Shown here one piece after another: positions 47,571 through 60,384 of a stretch of 64,000 bases of DNA; positions within the stretch are counted from its first letter, which is position 1, and the number at the start of each line of letters is the position of its first letter. The translations under genes and the position numbers were made by a program. Origin of the DNA: Physella acuta (Eukaryota; Mollusca; Gastropoda; Physidae); NCBI RefSeq assembly GCF_028476545.1, contig NW_026732527.1:7501-71500 (forward strand). Reading direction: 5' to 3'. The notes beneath the pieces are model-generated. The model saw nothing but the letters and a program-made list of their open reading frames with translations, ran no database searches and was not told the DNA's origin.

Positions 47571-50500
47571 ATGATGACCAACCAAGGTAAACAAGTGATC
47601 ATTGTTTTAAATTTTACTATAAATTGTTTTAAAATATCTTAAGGGTGCCTAACCTTATAAATTTCAATTGGAAAATTAGTTGATGTACAACTAGTAAACT
47701 AGAATAATAGTTTTTAATGTATAAATAATTAAGCCTTAGCCTACTTCAATCCTTAATATCACCTTTAGCTAACAAGGCTGTAAAAAAATGCGAAGAAATT
47801 ATTTTAAACTTCGTTGTGCAAATAGCGTACATAATAGAATTTATCACCAGTGTACAACAAATGTAGACCTATATTGAGGAGAGGGGGTGGGTGCATGGAA
47901 ATGTAATGGTCATAACAATTCTGAAGTATCTGCTTTTATAATTTAAACATGTAGCCCTACAGGACTAATACATAGTGCCTAGGCATATATAATAGATGTA
48001 TATTCTTTTATGACATGACAATAAGTAAATTTGAAGAAGAACTACACCTTTGGTTACATTATTATTTGGTAAAAAGAAGCAATCATTCACATTTCAAACA
48101 GATATTTTAAAGTGTTGTAAATATTGTAAATTCTAAGTTGGAATTAAATTACAACTGTAGTCATTCTATTTACTGATTGCTTTGATTTTCACTGAATATT
48201 TACTGATTAAAAGTTTACCCTTAATGCAATTATTAGAGAATAAATAAATAAAAATATGTGTTTATTGTCAGACGCAACACATCCAACAACAACGTGTGAT
48301 GAATGCCAAACAAAAGGCTTTAGAGGCGTGAGATGGAAATGTACCCAGTGTTTCAACTATGACCTTTGTGATGAGTGCTACAACGACAACAAACATTTCC
48401 TGGACCATGTTTTCTGGAAGATTGTGTCGCCTGGCTCAGAAAGGTCAGAAACTGTGTAAAATAATTTTTAACTGATATATTTTTATCAACAATTTCACAA
48501 TAAAGCAGGTTTACTCATTATTGATCCAAGAAACATTGTAATATATTATCAGAAAACATGTAGGAAAATTATATTTTATTAGACAAAAATGTCATTACAT
48601 TAGTAACTTTATTAAAAAACAGGTTATTATATTGGATTGTGTGTTTATGAAGCCTTATTTTGCAGCAAAGCCTATTTATATAGTGGTATATTTAACCTTA
48701 TATGTAAACCATGTTTTAATTAATCCTTATATTGAGTATCAAGATCTAAACATTGGGGACTAGCTTTCAGTAACTTGACAAGCCCTGGATTAATTTATTC
48801 TAAAAGAAAATCCAATTGAAAAATACTGTTGTATAAAATCTTTACAAATATAGATTTATATGAAATTTAAAAAATGAAATTTCATGATAAATAGGACAAT
48901 TATCTTAGAGAAACTTCTTAACAGGTTACATAGCTTAAGTAGCTTTAATTTTTTTTTCTTAAAGATTTGAAAGAAACTTACAATTCAGTTATAATTTTTG
49001 TTGCTCAGGAATACATAAGTAGTAAATAATCAGCACATTAAAAAAATATTACAGAGTTGTATCATCGCCTAGGTCTACACACAAAGTAACCACGGACCAA
49101 AGTGGACCAGAGCAAGAAATTTGTGAGGGCTAAAAAAATATTTTTAATCCTTGCTTGTTGTTTGTGCGTAATATATGTATTTATCAAATACAAAATATGG
49201 AGATTGGTTTCTTAAAACTGCTGATAAAAATTACTGTTTTGATAGAGATTACCTCACTTTCCTTCATATGTGAAGATTTTAGATGTATGCTATAAAATTT
49301 GAACATAACGTGAAAAACTAAATAAAAATATGTGTTTATTGTCAGACGCAACACATCCAACAACAACGTGTGATGAATGCCAAACAAAAGGCTTTAGAGG
49401 CGTGAGATGGAAATGTACCCAGTGTTTCAACTATGACCTCTGTGATGAGTGCTACAAGGACAACAAACATTTCCTGGACCATGTTTTCTGGAAGATAGTC
49501 AAGCCACGAGTAGAAGGGTTGGTTGTGCTTCTTGTTTAAACTTTTAAAGATGTATACAGTTTGAAAAAATAATTACAATTTGTCTACACAATTGTGTAGT
49601 TATGCTTTAAATATTGTATTAAACTTATGTTACTTTTTGTAGGTTTTACAGCAATACATAGCTTTGTCAATAAATAATGCAAGTTAAAAAAAAAAATTTC
49701 AGTGTAATTACGGCACCACGATCTAGACAACCAGTGAACAGTGAACGAAGTCAAGCAACTAGACAAGCACTTCAGAGTGAGTATAACGGTCTGATGCCTA
49801 TTTGTTATTTTTTGCCAGGCAGAATTAACAAACACATCTTACCACATAGAAAGTGAGGTGATACGTTTAAGAGATCAGTCAGTGACTTAAGCATCTACTT
49901 ACCTAGGCACCTGAAGTTCAAATTGAAATCTTTACCTTATGGTGTCCCTGGGTAAGTTCAGCACTAGTGTATACCAGAATAATAACAAAGATCACTGGAC
50001 ATTGTAAACCTACTGGTCATAGCAAAGATCGCTGGACATTGTAAACCTACTGGTCATAGCAAAGATCGCTGGACATTGTAAACCTACTGGTTACAGCAAA
50101 GATGACTGGACATTGTAAACCTACTGGGCATAGCAAAGATCACTGGACATTGTAAACCTACTGGTCACAGCAAAGATCACTGGACATTGTAAACCTACTG
50201 GTCATAGCAAAGATCACTGGACATTGTAAACCTACTGGTCATAGCAAAGATCACTGGACATTGTAAACCTACTGGTCACAGCAAAGATCACTAGACATTG
50301 TAAACCTACTAGTCATAGCTAAATTCACTGGACATTGTAAACCTACTGGTCACAGCAAAGATTGCTGGACATTGTAAACCTACTGGTCATAGCAAAGATC
50401 ACTGGACATTGTAAACCTACTGGTCACAGCAAAGATCACTAGACATTTTAAACCTACTGGTCATAGCTAAATTCACTGGACATTGTAAACCTACTGGTCA

Positions 50501-53500
50501 CAGCAAAGATCGCTGGACATTGTAAACCTACTGGTCATAGCAAAAATCGCTGGACATTGTAAACCTACTGGTCATAACAAAGATCACTGGACATTGTAAA
50601 CCTACTGGTCACAGCAAAGATCACTAGACATTTTAAACCTACTGGTCATAACAAAAATCGCTGGACATTGTAAACCTACTGGTCACAGCAAAGATCACTA
50701 GACATTTTAAACCTACTGGTCATAGCTAAATTCACTGGACATTGTAAACCTACTGGTCACAGCAAAGATCGCTGGACATTGTAAACCTACTGGTCATAGC
50801 AAAAATCGCTGGACATTGTAAACCTACTGGTCATAACAAAGATCACTGGACATTGTAAACCTACTGGTCACAGCAAAGATCACTAGACATTTTAAACCTA
50901 CTGGTCATAACAAAAATCGCTGGACATTGTAAACCTACTGGTCACAGCAAAGATCACTAGACATTTTAAACCTACTGGTCATAGCTAAATTCACTGGACA
51001 TTGTAAACCTACTGGTCACAGCAAAGATCGCTGGACATTGTAAACCTACTGGTCATAGCAAAAATTGCTGGACATTGTAAACCTACTGGTCATAACAAAG
51101 ATCACTGGACATTGTAAACCTACTGGTCACAGCAAAGATCACTGGACATTGTAAACCTACTGGTCCTAACAAAGATCACTGGACATTGTAAACCTACTGG
51201 TCACAGCAAAGATCACTGGACATTGGAAACCTACTGGTCCCAGCAAAGATCACTGGGCATTGGAAACCTACTGGTCATAGCAAAGATCACTGGACATTGT
51301 AAAACATACTGGTCATAGCAAAGATCACTGGACATTGTAAACCTACTGGTCACAGCAAAGATCACTGGACATTGTAAACCTACTGGTCACAGCAAAGATC
51401 GCTGGACATTGTAAACCTACTGGTCATAGCAAAAATTGCTGGACATTGTAAACCTACTGGTCATAACAAAGATCACTGGACATTGTAAACCTACTGGTCA
51501 CAGCAAAGATCACTGGACATTGTAAACCTACTGGTCCTAACAAAGATCACTGGACATTGTAAACCTACTGGTCACAGCAAAGATCACTGGACATTGTAAA
51601 CCTACTGGTCACAGCAAAGATCACTGGACATTGGAAACTTCTGGTCCCAGCAAAGATCACTGGGCATTGTAAACCTACTGGTCATAGCAAAGATCACTGG
51701 ACATTGTAAACCTACTGGTCATAGCAAAGATCACTGGACATTGTAAACCTACTGGTCACAGCAAAGATCACTGGACATTGTAAACCTACTGGTCACAGCA
51801 AAGATCACTGGACATTGTAAACCTACTGGTCACAGCAAAGATCACTGGACATTGTAAACCTACTGGTCATAGCAAAGATTACTGGACATTGTAAGCTACT
51901 TGCCAGATAAACCTGTCATATAAGATTAAGATAAGATGGCCAGACACAATCTCAAAAGGAGACCTGCTGAATACCACATAACACCAGCTGATTACCAGTC
52001 ATTAAAGCCCATGAGAAGGGACAAGGATAAAATGGCAAGCATTAAACTGGAACTCCCAGGGGAAAAGTTAGCTGACCAGAACAGTAAGGACTGAAGGAGG
52101 TGAAGCAAGGGCTGCAGGGTTTCCTTGTGCTCAGCTAAAGAGAGCTGCCCAAAGTCTGGTGGAGATGTGTAGCTGCAGCACTTTGATCCTCAGGGGCTTC
52201 AAACAAAGAAGTCATGGTGATGAACTCTATTAGAGAGTGGTAGGATGTTGCTTTAAAATGGCTACTATACTTATAGTGTGAACTAAGAAAAATACTAATT
52301 AATCTATAAATCTCTTGTTATCTCAAAGATAGTAATATATTTTTCTTACAGAACTTGGAAAATTTAATTTTTTTGTGTTCAAAGTTGAATCCTTAAATCC
52401 AATAATTATTGACAGTTGTGACACACCCAAATATAACCTGTGATGGCTGCAACACAGAAGGCATTGTGGGTGTGAGATGGAACTGTGCTCAGTGTGTTAA
52501 CTATGATCTGTGTGAAGTTTGCTACAATAGCAACAAGCACTCTCTTGATCACAAGTTTAGAAAAATTGTTCAGCCAGGGGTACAGGGGTAAATATCCATT
52601 TTATAATTGTTTTATTTTTTTTAGAAATTACTTAGGACTGTGATATTAAGCAGTTTTTTTTTTCAAGGTTTTTAGCTATTCACTTTTTACTTTATTAAGT
52701 GATCTCATTGTTTTAATTGTAAATTAATTGTGCATATCATAATGTAAAGAAAATATTGCAGGGTAATTGTGTCACCTCGATCAGCACAGCCAATCAGCTC
52801 TGATCATATTGGGGCAGATCAATCAAATTATTCAAGTGAGTAAAATTAAAGTGTATTAAATAACTAAACAAAAAACAACAACTATCTATACATATAGCCA
52901 GTTGTTAAAGAAAAAAATGTCAAGCCCACAGTTATAGTCTTAATAAATTTTTTCTCTTTTACAGATATCATACACCCAAATATTACCTGCGATGAATGCA
53001 AGGTACTAAATATTCGAGGTGTGCGATGGAAATGTCTTCAGTGTGCAGACTTTGATCTGTGTGGTACCTGTTTTAGAAATAAGAAACATTTTCCAGAGCA
53101 CCAATTTAGGCGGATCACTCAACCCTTGGCAGCAAGGTTAGAACTCATTTTTACTTTCCCGTACACAGAATATAGAGGAAGTATTGTAATCGTACACAAA
53201 AATTACATGCAATTTTGACAGTTTTCATTGTTTTACACCTCAGTGCTTCATCATATATAGGGGACTTATTTTAATCGGGCAAAAATTATAAATGCAGATT
53301 TATCAAAATTTCAGTTTTTTACGTGTAATCGAGTCAGAAAAACTGGGCTTTGCAATTCTTTCCTTATGTCTGCGTATGTGAATATATGTCTGTAAACACG
53401 ATAACTTGAGTACCGTTACAGCTAGGTTGATGAAATTTCATATATAATATTATAAGTATTATATCAATTTTGTAGTTTTTTAGTAACTGGAAGTTGAACC

Positions 53501-56500
53501 TATTCTACTTATAGTTTTCAAAAGCCTTTAACTTGAGTAGGCCTACTGTTTCACATAGTAAAATGAAATTTCACATATATGTAAAATTTTGAGTAATTTC
53601 CGTTGACCCGAAGTAGTTAGTTACACTATTTCTGATTCTCAAAAAACGAATATGGATTTCTAAAGTACTAATAGTATTCCCACTATTATACACACATTGT
53701 TTGCCATTCACTTGGTATGCAATTCTTTTTTTTCTACGAGACATCTATTTGATTTTAAAAAGTTTAAGTAATTAAAAATGGATTTAAAATCATGTCTATA
53801 TCCCGAATAGCCATTGTTATATAAGAATATTTAAAACATAGATTTGGGATGTAATTATTAGCCTACAAAATAAATTTGTGAAACTTTAGTGTAGGTAAAT
53901 GTTTTAGGCGTTTGAGTTTATATATATATTTATAGGAACCAAAAAAAAGAATGAAGTCTTAAAAATATGTTTTTTGTTTCTAGTAAAAGGTGGTTATGAA
54001 TAATTTTAATTAGTTTGAATAATAGACCTGTAATAAAACATTAAATGAAATAATAATATAACTATGGCTTATGAAAATTCTATATTAAAAGTTTCCTTTT
54101 AGAACACATTTAACCTTCTTTTTCTTCTTCGTTCTTAATTATTAGTGTTGAAGGGGATCGAGATTTATCTGCCAGTGGGTTTGAACTCGAGACTTTGTTC
54201 GAATTTATCAACCATGAGCTTTTTGCCGACTCGACCACGCCTCCAACACAATTAAGCGTTACGTGTCAACTGGTTATGCGCCATTGAGGCCATTGACTCC
54301 GGTTTCAGCCTGCTTTTCTTTTTTGGATTTGCTTCCATAGCCTTTGTCCAACCAAGAACAAACTACAAGGCAGCAGTTGTTTAATTTTGGAGTTGTCTCT
54401 CCTAGAAGAGTTGCTGTCCCCAGCTAACGAGCCTCATCTGCCCGAGGGTTCGAACTCGAGACTTTTCGGTTTAGCAACCATGAGCTTTTACCGACTCGAC
54501 CACGCCGACCCCCATTTAACCTATTTTTATATATTATTAACCGTTGTTAAAAAACAAAATCATAAACGTATTTTTTATAACAATACATTAAAAACCTTTC
54601 AGAAGAGTCACAGTAAATAGCTCAACATACCTTGTTAATACTAACCAAAATAGAGAGGGACAACAGGTTGATAGTAAGTAAACTGAAAAGTACTTAAAAT
54701 TTAGTTAAACATTAAAAGGAAAGAAACAACTTTTAAAAAATGTTAAAAAGTATGAATCAAAAATAGTTTAAAATCGTTGTTTAAAAATTGTTTTTGTCAT
54801 CAGTAGATACACATCCAACAACAACGTGTGATGAATGCCAAACAAAAGGCTTTAGTGGTGTGAGATGGAAATGTTCTCAGTGTATTGATTATGACCTGTG
54901 TGATGAGTGTTTCAAATATGGCAAACATTCTCCGGATCATGCATTCTTTAAGATCGTCAAGTCGGGTGCAGAAAGGTCATTATATTACCTATTATTAAAT
55001 AAACTCAAATCACCCATTTTAGTAAATAGTTCTTTTAACATTTATGATTTGAAGCTTTATTAAATTATTGGCTGAACTAGCAAGTACTAGACTATGTTTA
55101 TTAGAATGCATTTGATTAAAAGAACAGGTATATTAAAAAACAGTCAAAAAAGAAAACAGTTTCTTAAAAAACAGTTTATTGGAAAACCGTTTATTAGAAA
55201 AGAAAAAAGTTTATTTAAAAAAGAAAACAGTTGATTAAAAAGCTGTTTATTGGGAAAAATTTTATTTGAAAAGAAAACAGATTATCAGAAAAGAAAACAG
55301 CTAATTTGAAAACAGTTTGGGGTCTGCGTGGTCTAGTAAAGCGGTAAAGCTCATGGTTACTAAACTGAAAAGTCCCGAGTTCAAATCCTCGGGCAGATTA
55401 GGTTCGATAGCTGTAGACAGCCACTCTTCTAGGAGAGACAACTCCAAAATCAAACAACTGCTGCCTTGTAGTTTGTTTTTGTTTGGACAAAGGCTATGGA
55501 AGCAAATCTAAAAAGAAAAGCAGGCTGAAATTGGCGTCAATGACAAGTTGATTAGAAAGGAAAACAGTTTATTCAATAACACATTGTTAAAAAACAGTAT
55601 ATTAAAAAAGGAAGCAGTTTATTAGAAAAGAAGACTGTTTATTTAAAAAAAACGCAGTTGATTAAAAAAGGAAAGCGTTTCTTAGAAAACAATTTATTCA
55701 TATCATCACAGAATCGTTGAACCTCCTCGCTCAGAAAACCAACTGATGTCTGATCAAAGTTTGCCAAATTGTAAGTAGAATTTATTTTTATTAAATCTAT
55801 TCTTTGTAAAATACAAGCTGGTACATGGGAAATTGTATTAACGTAAAATAAATTTTGAAATGTATTATAGCCAAATTGTAAGTAGAATTTATTTTTATTA
55901 AATCTATTCTTTGTAAAATACAAGCTGGTACATGGGAAATTGTATTAACGTAAAATAAATTTTGAAATGTATTATAGTTAAATATCGATAGGCGAGTTCA
56001 GATATTATATTTAACTTGTAAAATTGTGTTTAAAGAAAAGGGCATATTAGTTAAAAAAAACAACAAAAAACAGTCATTTTGTAGAGTTAAATTAATGGAA
56101 AAGAAAAAAAGAATTAATTCAAGTAGCTTTCAAAAAAATTCAATCAAAACCGAGTCCAAATTTTTTAGCGCAATTTCCATTCTGGAGAATTGCGTTTATT
56201 AACTCGTCATTTCTGGGAATGGATGGATGGATGTGTGTCCGCAGCTTTAAGTCGTCTTTAAGTCGTCTTTAAGTCGTATCTCCTCCTCAACGAAGCAATA
56301 TCGAGGACTAGTTCCAAAAGCAAATATGTTAAGCAAGTTCCGAGGATGAACATAGGCCTAAAAAATTCCCGGGTTTTTATTCCTGGATTTCCCGGAAAAG
56401 CCAAAAAAACCTCAAAAAAATGCAGTTTTTGGCCCATATCTCGGCAACCAGACCACTTAGCGACTTGAAACATTTACCAATCGATTCCTGCCATAATTTA

Positions 56501-58395
56501 GAACAATATTGCCAAGAAAGTTTTCAAAAATATCCTTTCGTTCGGTCACAAAATTTTTTTTAAAAGCGTGACAACTAAACACCCCCTACACGTCCCCATT
56601 ATTTAAAATTACATTATACATAATACATTACAGTACTATATAGCAAAATAGGCAGTGGAAGGCAAAGGAAAGGAGGGTAAATCATGTGACCTGGCTGGCT
56701 TAGCAGCGAACTGCGCGAGACGCAGGCGAAGGAGGAGGAGCTATGATTTTATCTCGATTTAAAATTGTTATGGATAACATAAGGAAATTGCGCTTAAATT
56801 GTCACTAGACTTTTTATTAACTTGTTTTAAAGAAGGGCTTCTCTTGATCACAGGTGTGAAACACCCTTTTATTACCTGTGATGAATGCAACACAGAGGGT
56901 ATAACAGGTGTCAGGTGGAAATGTACTCAGTGCCCTGACTATGACCTGTGTGATGGTTGTTACCATGGCAACAAGCATAACCTGGACCACAAGTTCTGGA
57001 AAATTCCTAAGCCTGGCTCTGAAAGGTTAAACTGGTTTTTTTGCTTCTTGGTTTATTATAAGCTTCTGTGTTATGTACTGTGATTGATTTCATTCTTAAG
57101 AGTGAGTTACTTAGTTGCTTTTGGAAACTGGAAATACATTGAGTGCTGCAAAATTGAAGTCTTTGATATATTTAACCTGAGAATCTGGAGTTGGATCCTG
57201 GGGTTAAGTCCATAGGATGTGCTTGAACCCACCCTTCTTTGTTGGGTACCTGTCAAGGAAAGTAAATGTGGCTGGACATAGTCTGACCACACTATCCTTT
57301 CATATGCACAGGTGAACTCTACTTCATTAGCCCCGTGGACACACGAACACACGCATGCACACACACATGTTTTTAAATGAGTATTACATTACCCACAGAA
57401 TATTGATTGTTGCTCGCTCCTTGGATGTGAAACAAGATCACAAATCTGACCTTGAGGTAAGTAACAAATTTTGCTAATTTTTGCCAAAAAATATTCTAAT
57501 TATATGTAACCTTCACTCAGTGGGAATGCTTTTACCCACTAAGGTGTTGTGGTTAAGACGGGCTGACCCTGAGATTTAGAACACACTGACACCGACAGTT
57601 GTTGTCAAGTACTGGCTTTATTCACGGCATCGAGCCATGACGGCGATGCAGCACAACAGTAGTTTGACGGTTACAGATGAATACCAAACGAACAGGAAAA
57701 CCAAAAAGAAAACAGGGAAGACTGTAAAAAAGAACTGTAGCCCTTCATTAGGTTACATCTTGGTACCGTCACCGTGTCCACAGACAGCAGCCTTGCATGT
57801 CACTGACACAGCTAGGCACGTAACTACCCACAGTCCCATGTAAAATCGCTCACAAGAGCATGCAACACAACTACATCAACAGGGCTACGGCCCCACAGGG
57901 GCCGCAACTCAATGAATTAAAACTTTATTTGTTATCCCCCCTTGGCTGGTAACCATATGTGTTACATATACAGAACAGCTTACATATCAAGTAATGTATT
58001 TGAAATTCTATTTTTAGCTTGAAGACATCATCAGGCGTGTTGTGGAACTGGACATTCCAGAAGAGTTGGTCAGGCAGGTAGTGGCAGCCAAACAAACCAT
58101 CCCAGCATTCACCTCTGTCGAGGAGCTGACCAGTACTGTGTTGGCGTCACTTGAAACTACTCACACAGGACCACCAGAGGTGGCCAGTGAAGCAGGAAGT
58201 GGGGCGGCACCAGCGTTGACCGACGCTGGGAGTGATGACAGACTTCAGTGTAAAGTGTGTCTGGACGCGGAGTGCGAGATGACCTTTGTGCCGTGTGGTC
58301 ACCTGGTCTGCTGTAGTGAGTGCGCGGAGGGTATGAAAGCGTGTCCCATTTGCCGTGCTGACATTCAGTGTCAAATACGAACTTATTTATCATAA
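47571..58395 (+). CDS. Six-ZZ, UBA-like, RING protein; probable ubiquitin E3 ligase (complete, 14 coding exons)
   Basis: Coding exons: 47571-47586, 48272-48443, 49055-49122, 49346-49517, 49703-49776, 52416-52587, 52762-52835, 52965-53136, 54603-54673, 54804-54975, 55712-55770, 56854-57025, 57399-57456, 58018-58395. The sum is 1830 nt (609 aa), open throughout. The ATG follows an in-frame TGA in exon 1 and starts MMTNQ. Six exons of exactly 172 nt (phase 1 to 2) each code one ZZ finger, e.g. TCDEC, WKCTQC, DLCDEC, KHFLDH. Linker exons (phase 2 to 1, last 2 to 0) carry a shared V[IV].[PS]PRS-like motif. The last exon has a UBA-like helix region (residues 485-530) and a RING at 562-596 ([19 protein letters not shown]), ending RTYLS as in IAP proteins. 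No BIR domain is seen. Cytosolic ubiquitin transfer is inferred from the RING; ZZ ligands are unknown. Confidence 0.92.
49975..51897. repeat. 37-bp minisatellite in the ZZ-RING gene, about 52 copies
   Basis: Unit of 37 bp contains GGACATTGTAAACCTACTGG then 'tcatagcaaagatcact'. It fills the intron after linker exon 2. Variant strings (e.g. ACTAGACATTTTAAACC) recur at regular larger spacings, so blocks were copied. Confidence 0.95.
51898..52415. other. Intron remainder before ZZ3
   Basis: Ordinary intron; the 51930-52230 part is less AT-rich but has no motif I recognise. Confidence 0.4.
53330..53790. repeat. Second copy of the interspersed repeat seen at 43680
   Basis: Shares ordered phrases with 43680-44640 (AACACGATAACTT, 'tttcatatat', 'gagtaatttccgttgaccc', 'ttacactatttct'). 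It lies in the intron after ZZ4. Confidence 0.5.
54117..54512 (-). mobile_element. SINE family A, full length, minus strand
   Basis: Reverse complement shows both tRNA-like blocks and the GAA-rich tail. The exact target duplication CATTTAACCT is at 54107-54116 and 54513-54522. In the intron before linker exon 4. Confidence 0.88.
55130..55316. repeat. Degenerate 'aaaacagtttatta' repeats
   Basis: Loose tandem repeat of AGAAAAGAAAACAGTTTATT, continuing at 55555-55690 after a SINE. Confidence 0.65.
55319..55550 (+). mobile_element. SINE family A, first half only
   Basis: tRNA-like head (GTGGTCTAGTAAAGCGG, GAGTTCAAATCC) and body to GGCGTCAATG. The second tRNA-like block and GAA tail are absent. 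It sits in a repetitive A-rich intron. Confidence 0.75.
55764..55977. repeat. 107-bp tandem duplication covering the linker 5 donor
   Basis: 55764-55870 and 55871-55977 are virtually identical, starting CCAAATTGTAAGTAGAATTT. The first contains the real exon end and donor (CCAAATT|GTAAGT at 55770/55771). The second follows TTATAG. Confidence 0.92.
57145..57345 (+). mobile_element. SINE family B copy
   Basis: Box-B-like GAGTTGGATCCTGGGG, then GGGTACCTGTCAAGGAAAGT, ending GTGAACTCTACTTCATTAGC, the family tail. Lies in the intron before linker exon 6. Confidence 0.65.
57457..58017. other. Last intron of the ZZ-RING gene
   Basis: The stretch 57550-57940 is more GC-rich than its surroundings and may be an inserted repeat, but I cannot identify it. 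Confidence 0.4.
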
Positions 58396-58820
58396 TCAAT
58401 TTATTTTAATTTACCATACACATACAAAAATACCTACAAAATAACTTATAATATTAACAACAAATCATGTATTTCTGTTAAAGGTAAGTTTATATATGAT
58501 GTGTGATATTCTATTTTTAAACCTTATTTTATTCTCCAACATGTAAACACTTTTTTTTTTTTTTTTTTTTTTTTGTTATACTTTAAAACCGAATGGATTT
58601 ATTTTAGGGTTTTAATTAGTAGATGAAAGTTTATTTATAATTTTACATTTCCTTCTCTTTACAAAGGAAATTTATTTGTAATATCTAAGTGTTTGTCTGA
58701 TACTTTATATTTATTTTTTACTTTATTTAATGCATGTTGTTAAGAGAAGGCTAGAGCTTATGAATAGAAAGTTTAAAATGTTACAATATTGTTTACAACA
58801 ATGTTACAATATTGTTTATA
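58396..58820. other. 3' flank of the ZZ-RING gene
   Basis: AT-rich, with a T-run at 58551-58574. I find no clear AATAAA close to the stop. The 3' end is unresolved. Confidence 0.4.
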
Positions 58821-58824
58821 TTAA

Positions 58825-59340
58825 TTTATTATATGGTTTACAAGAATGTTTCAGTATTGTTTTGTAACAAGAATGTTACTATATGGTTTACAAGAATGTT
58901 ACAGTATTGTTTGGAAGAATCTTACAATATTGTTTACAAGAATGTTACTATATGGTTTACACAAATGTTACTAAATGGTTCACAAGAATGTTACAGTATT
59001 GTTTGGACGAATGTTACGTTATTGTTTGGAAGAATGTTTAATATTGTTTACAAGAATGTTACTATATGGTTTACACGAATGTTATAGTATTGTTTACAAG
59101 AATGTTACAGTATTGTTTACAAGAATGTTACTATATGGTTTACAAGAATGCTACAAGAATGTTACTATATGGTTTCCAAGAATGTTACTGTATGGTTTAC
59201 TAGAATGTTACTGTATGGTTTACTAGAATGTTACTATATGGTTTACAAGAATGCTACAAGAATGTTACTATATGGTTTACAAGAATGTTACAGTATTGTT
59301 TACAAGAATGTTACTATATGGTTTACAAATATGATGTATT
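58825..59340. repeat. About 23-bp minisatellite
   Basis: Units read ACAAGAATGTTACTATATGG plus TTT, with ACAGTATTGTTT variants. It may lie in the 3' UTR of the ZZ-RING gene. Confidence 0.88.
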
Positions 59341-59925
59341 AATATTTTCTAACCTGCATGTGACCCATAGATTAGCCTCTGACATAACACTTAGCTAATC
59401 CACTGTAAGAAGTAAGAATGAAGTGCTGTTACCCATTTGTATGAGATATCTAGACATGTGAAGTGAAAAGATGGAAATGAAACATCTGGCAAAACTAATT
59501 ATTCAAAAGTTTTGTCAAAGTGAATTTATTCAATATAAGCTTAAGGTTTTCATTTCAATGTCATATTTATAGATAAATCTTTGTAAAAAAAATTGTATTA
59601 TACCTATCATTTATTGAAAATATTTTCCTTTTTAATCATGTTATTTTATTTAGGTTTACATAAAACTGCTATAAACTTATATTTACATACATTATTATTT
59701 AAAACTAATCTGTGTTACACTTTGTAAAATTATTCTAGAGGTTGTATTAAACTAATATTGGTAATGTTCCTTTCTATGTGTAAAGTTTCGTGTAACTGGA
59801 TTATTAGATCTTGTAAGATGTTAAAAATGCTTCAAAGTGCCTTATTAAACTTTGTGATATTTTTGTCAGCAATTTTTTTTTTGGACCTCTGACATCTTAA
59901 AATTTAACTTAAAAAGTTGAACAAT
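59341..59925. other. AT-rich spacer
   Basis: No gene, RNA or organised repeat seen. Confidence 0.4.
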
Positions 59926-59929
59926 AGTT

Positions 59930-60115
59930 TTTTGGAATAATAGTGTTTAGGAGTAATAGTTTTTAAGAATAATAGTTTTTAGTAATAATAGTTTTTAGGA
60001 ATAATAGTTTTTAGGAATAATAGTTTTTACTTTTTAGGAATAATAGTTTTTAAGAATAATAGTTTTTAGGAATAATAATTTTTTAGGATTCATAGCTTTT
60101 AGGAATCATAGTTTT
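59930..60115. repeat. 16-bp minisatellite
   Basis: Unit AATAATAGTTTTTAGG, about 11 copies. Confidence 0.88.
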
Positions 60116-60159
60116 TCTTCCACTAGCATCATTACTTGACTTTCTCATTTTAACATATA

Positions 60160-60380
<221 letters not shown>

Positions 60381-60384
60381 ATTA

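Noticed and set aside
47505-47586. A frame resembling the end of a BIR domain (SECQHVKQRYIGDQ)
   Set aside because: Its end phase does not fit the ZZ1 exon, whereas the ATG at 47571 does; an upstream TGA marks 5' UTR.
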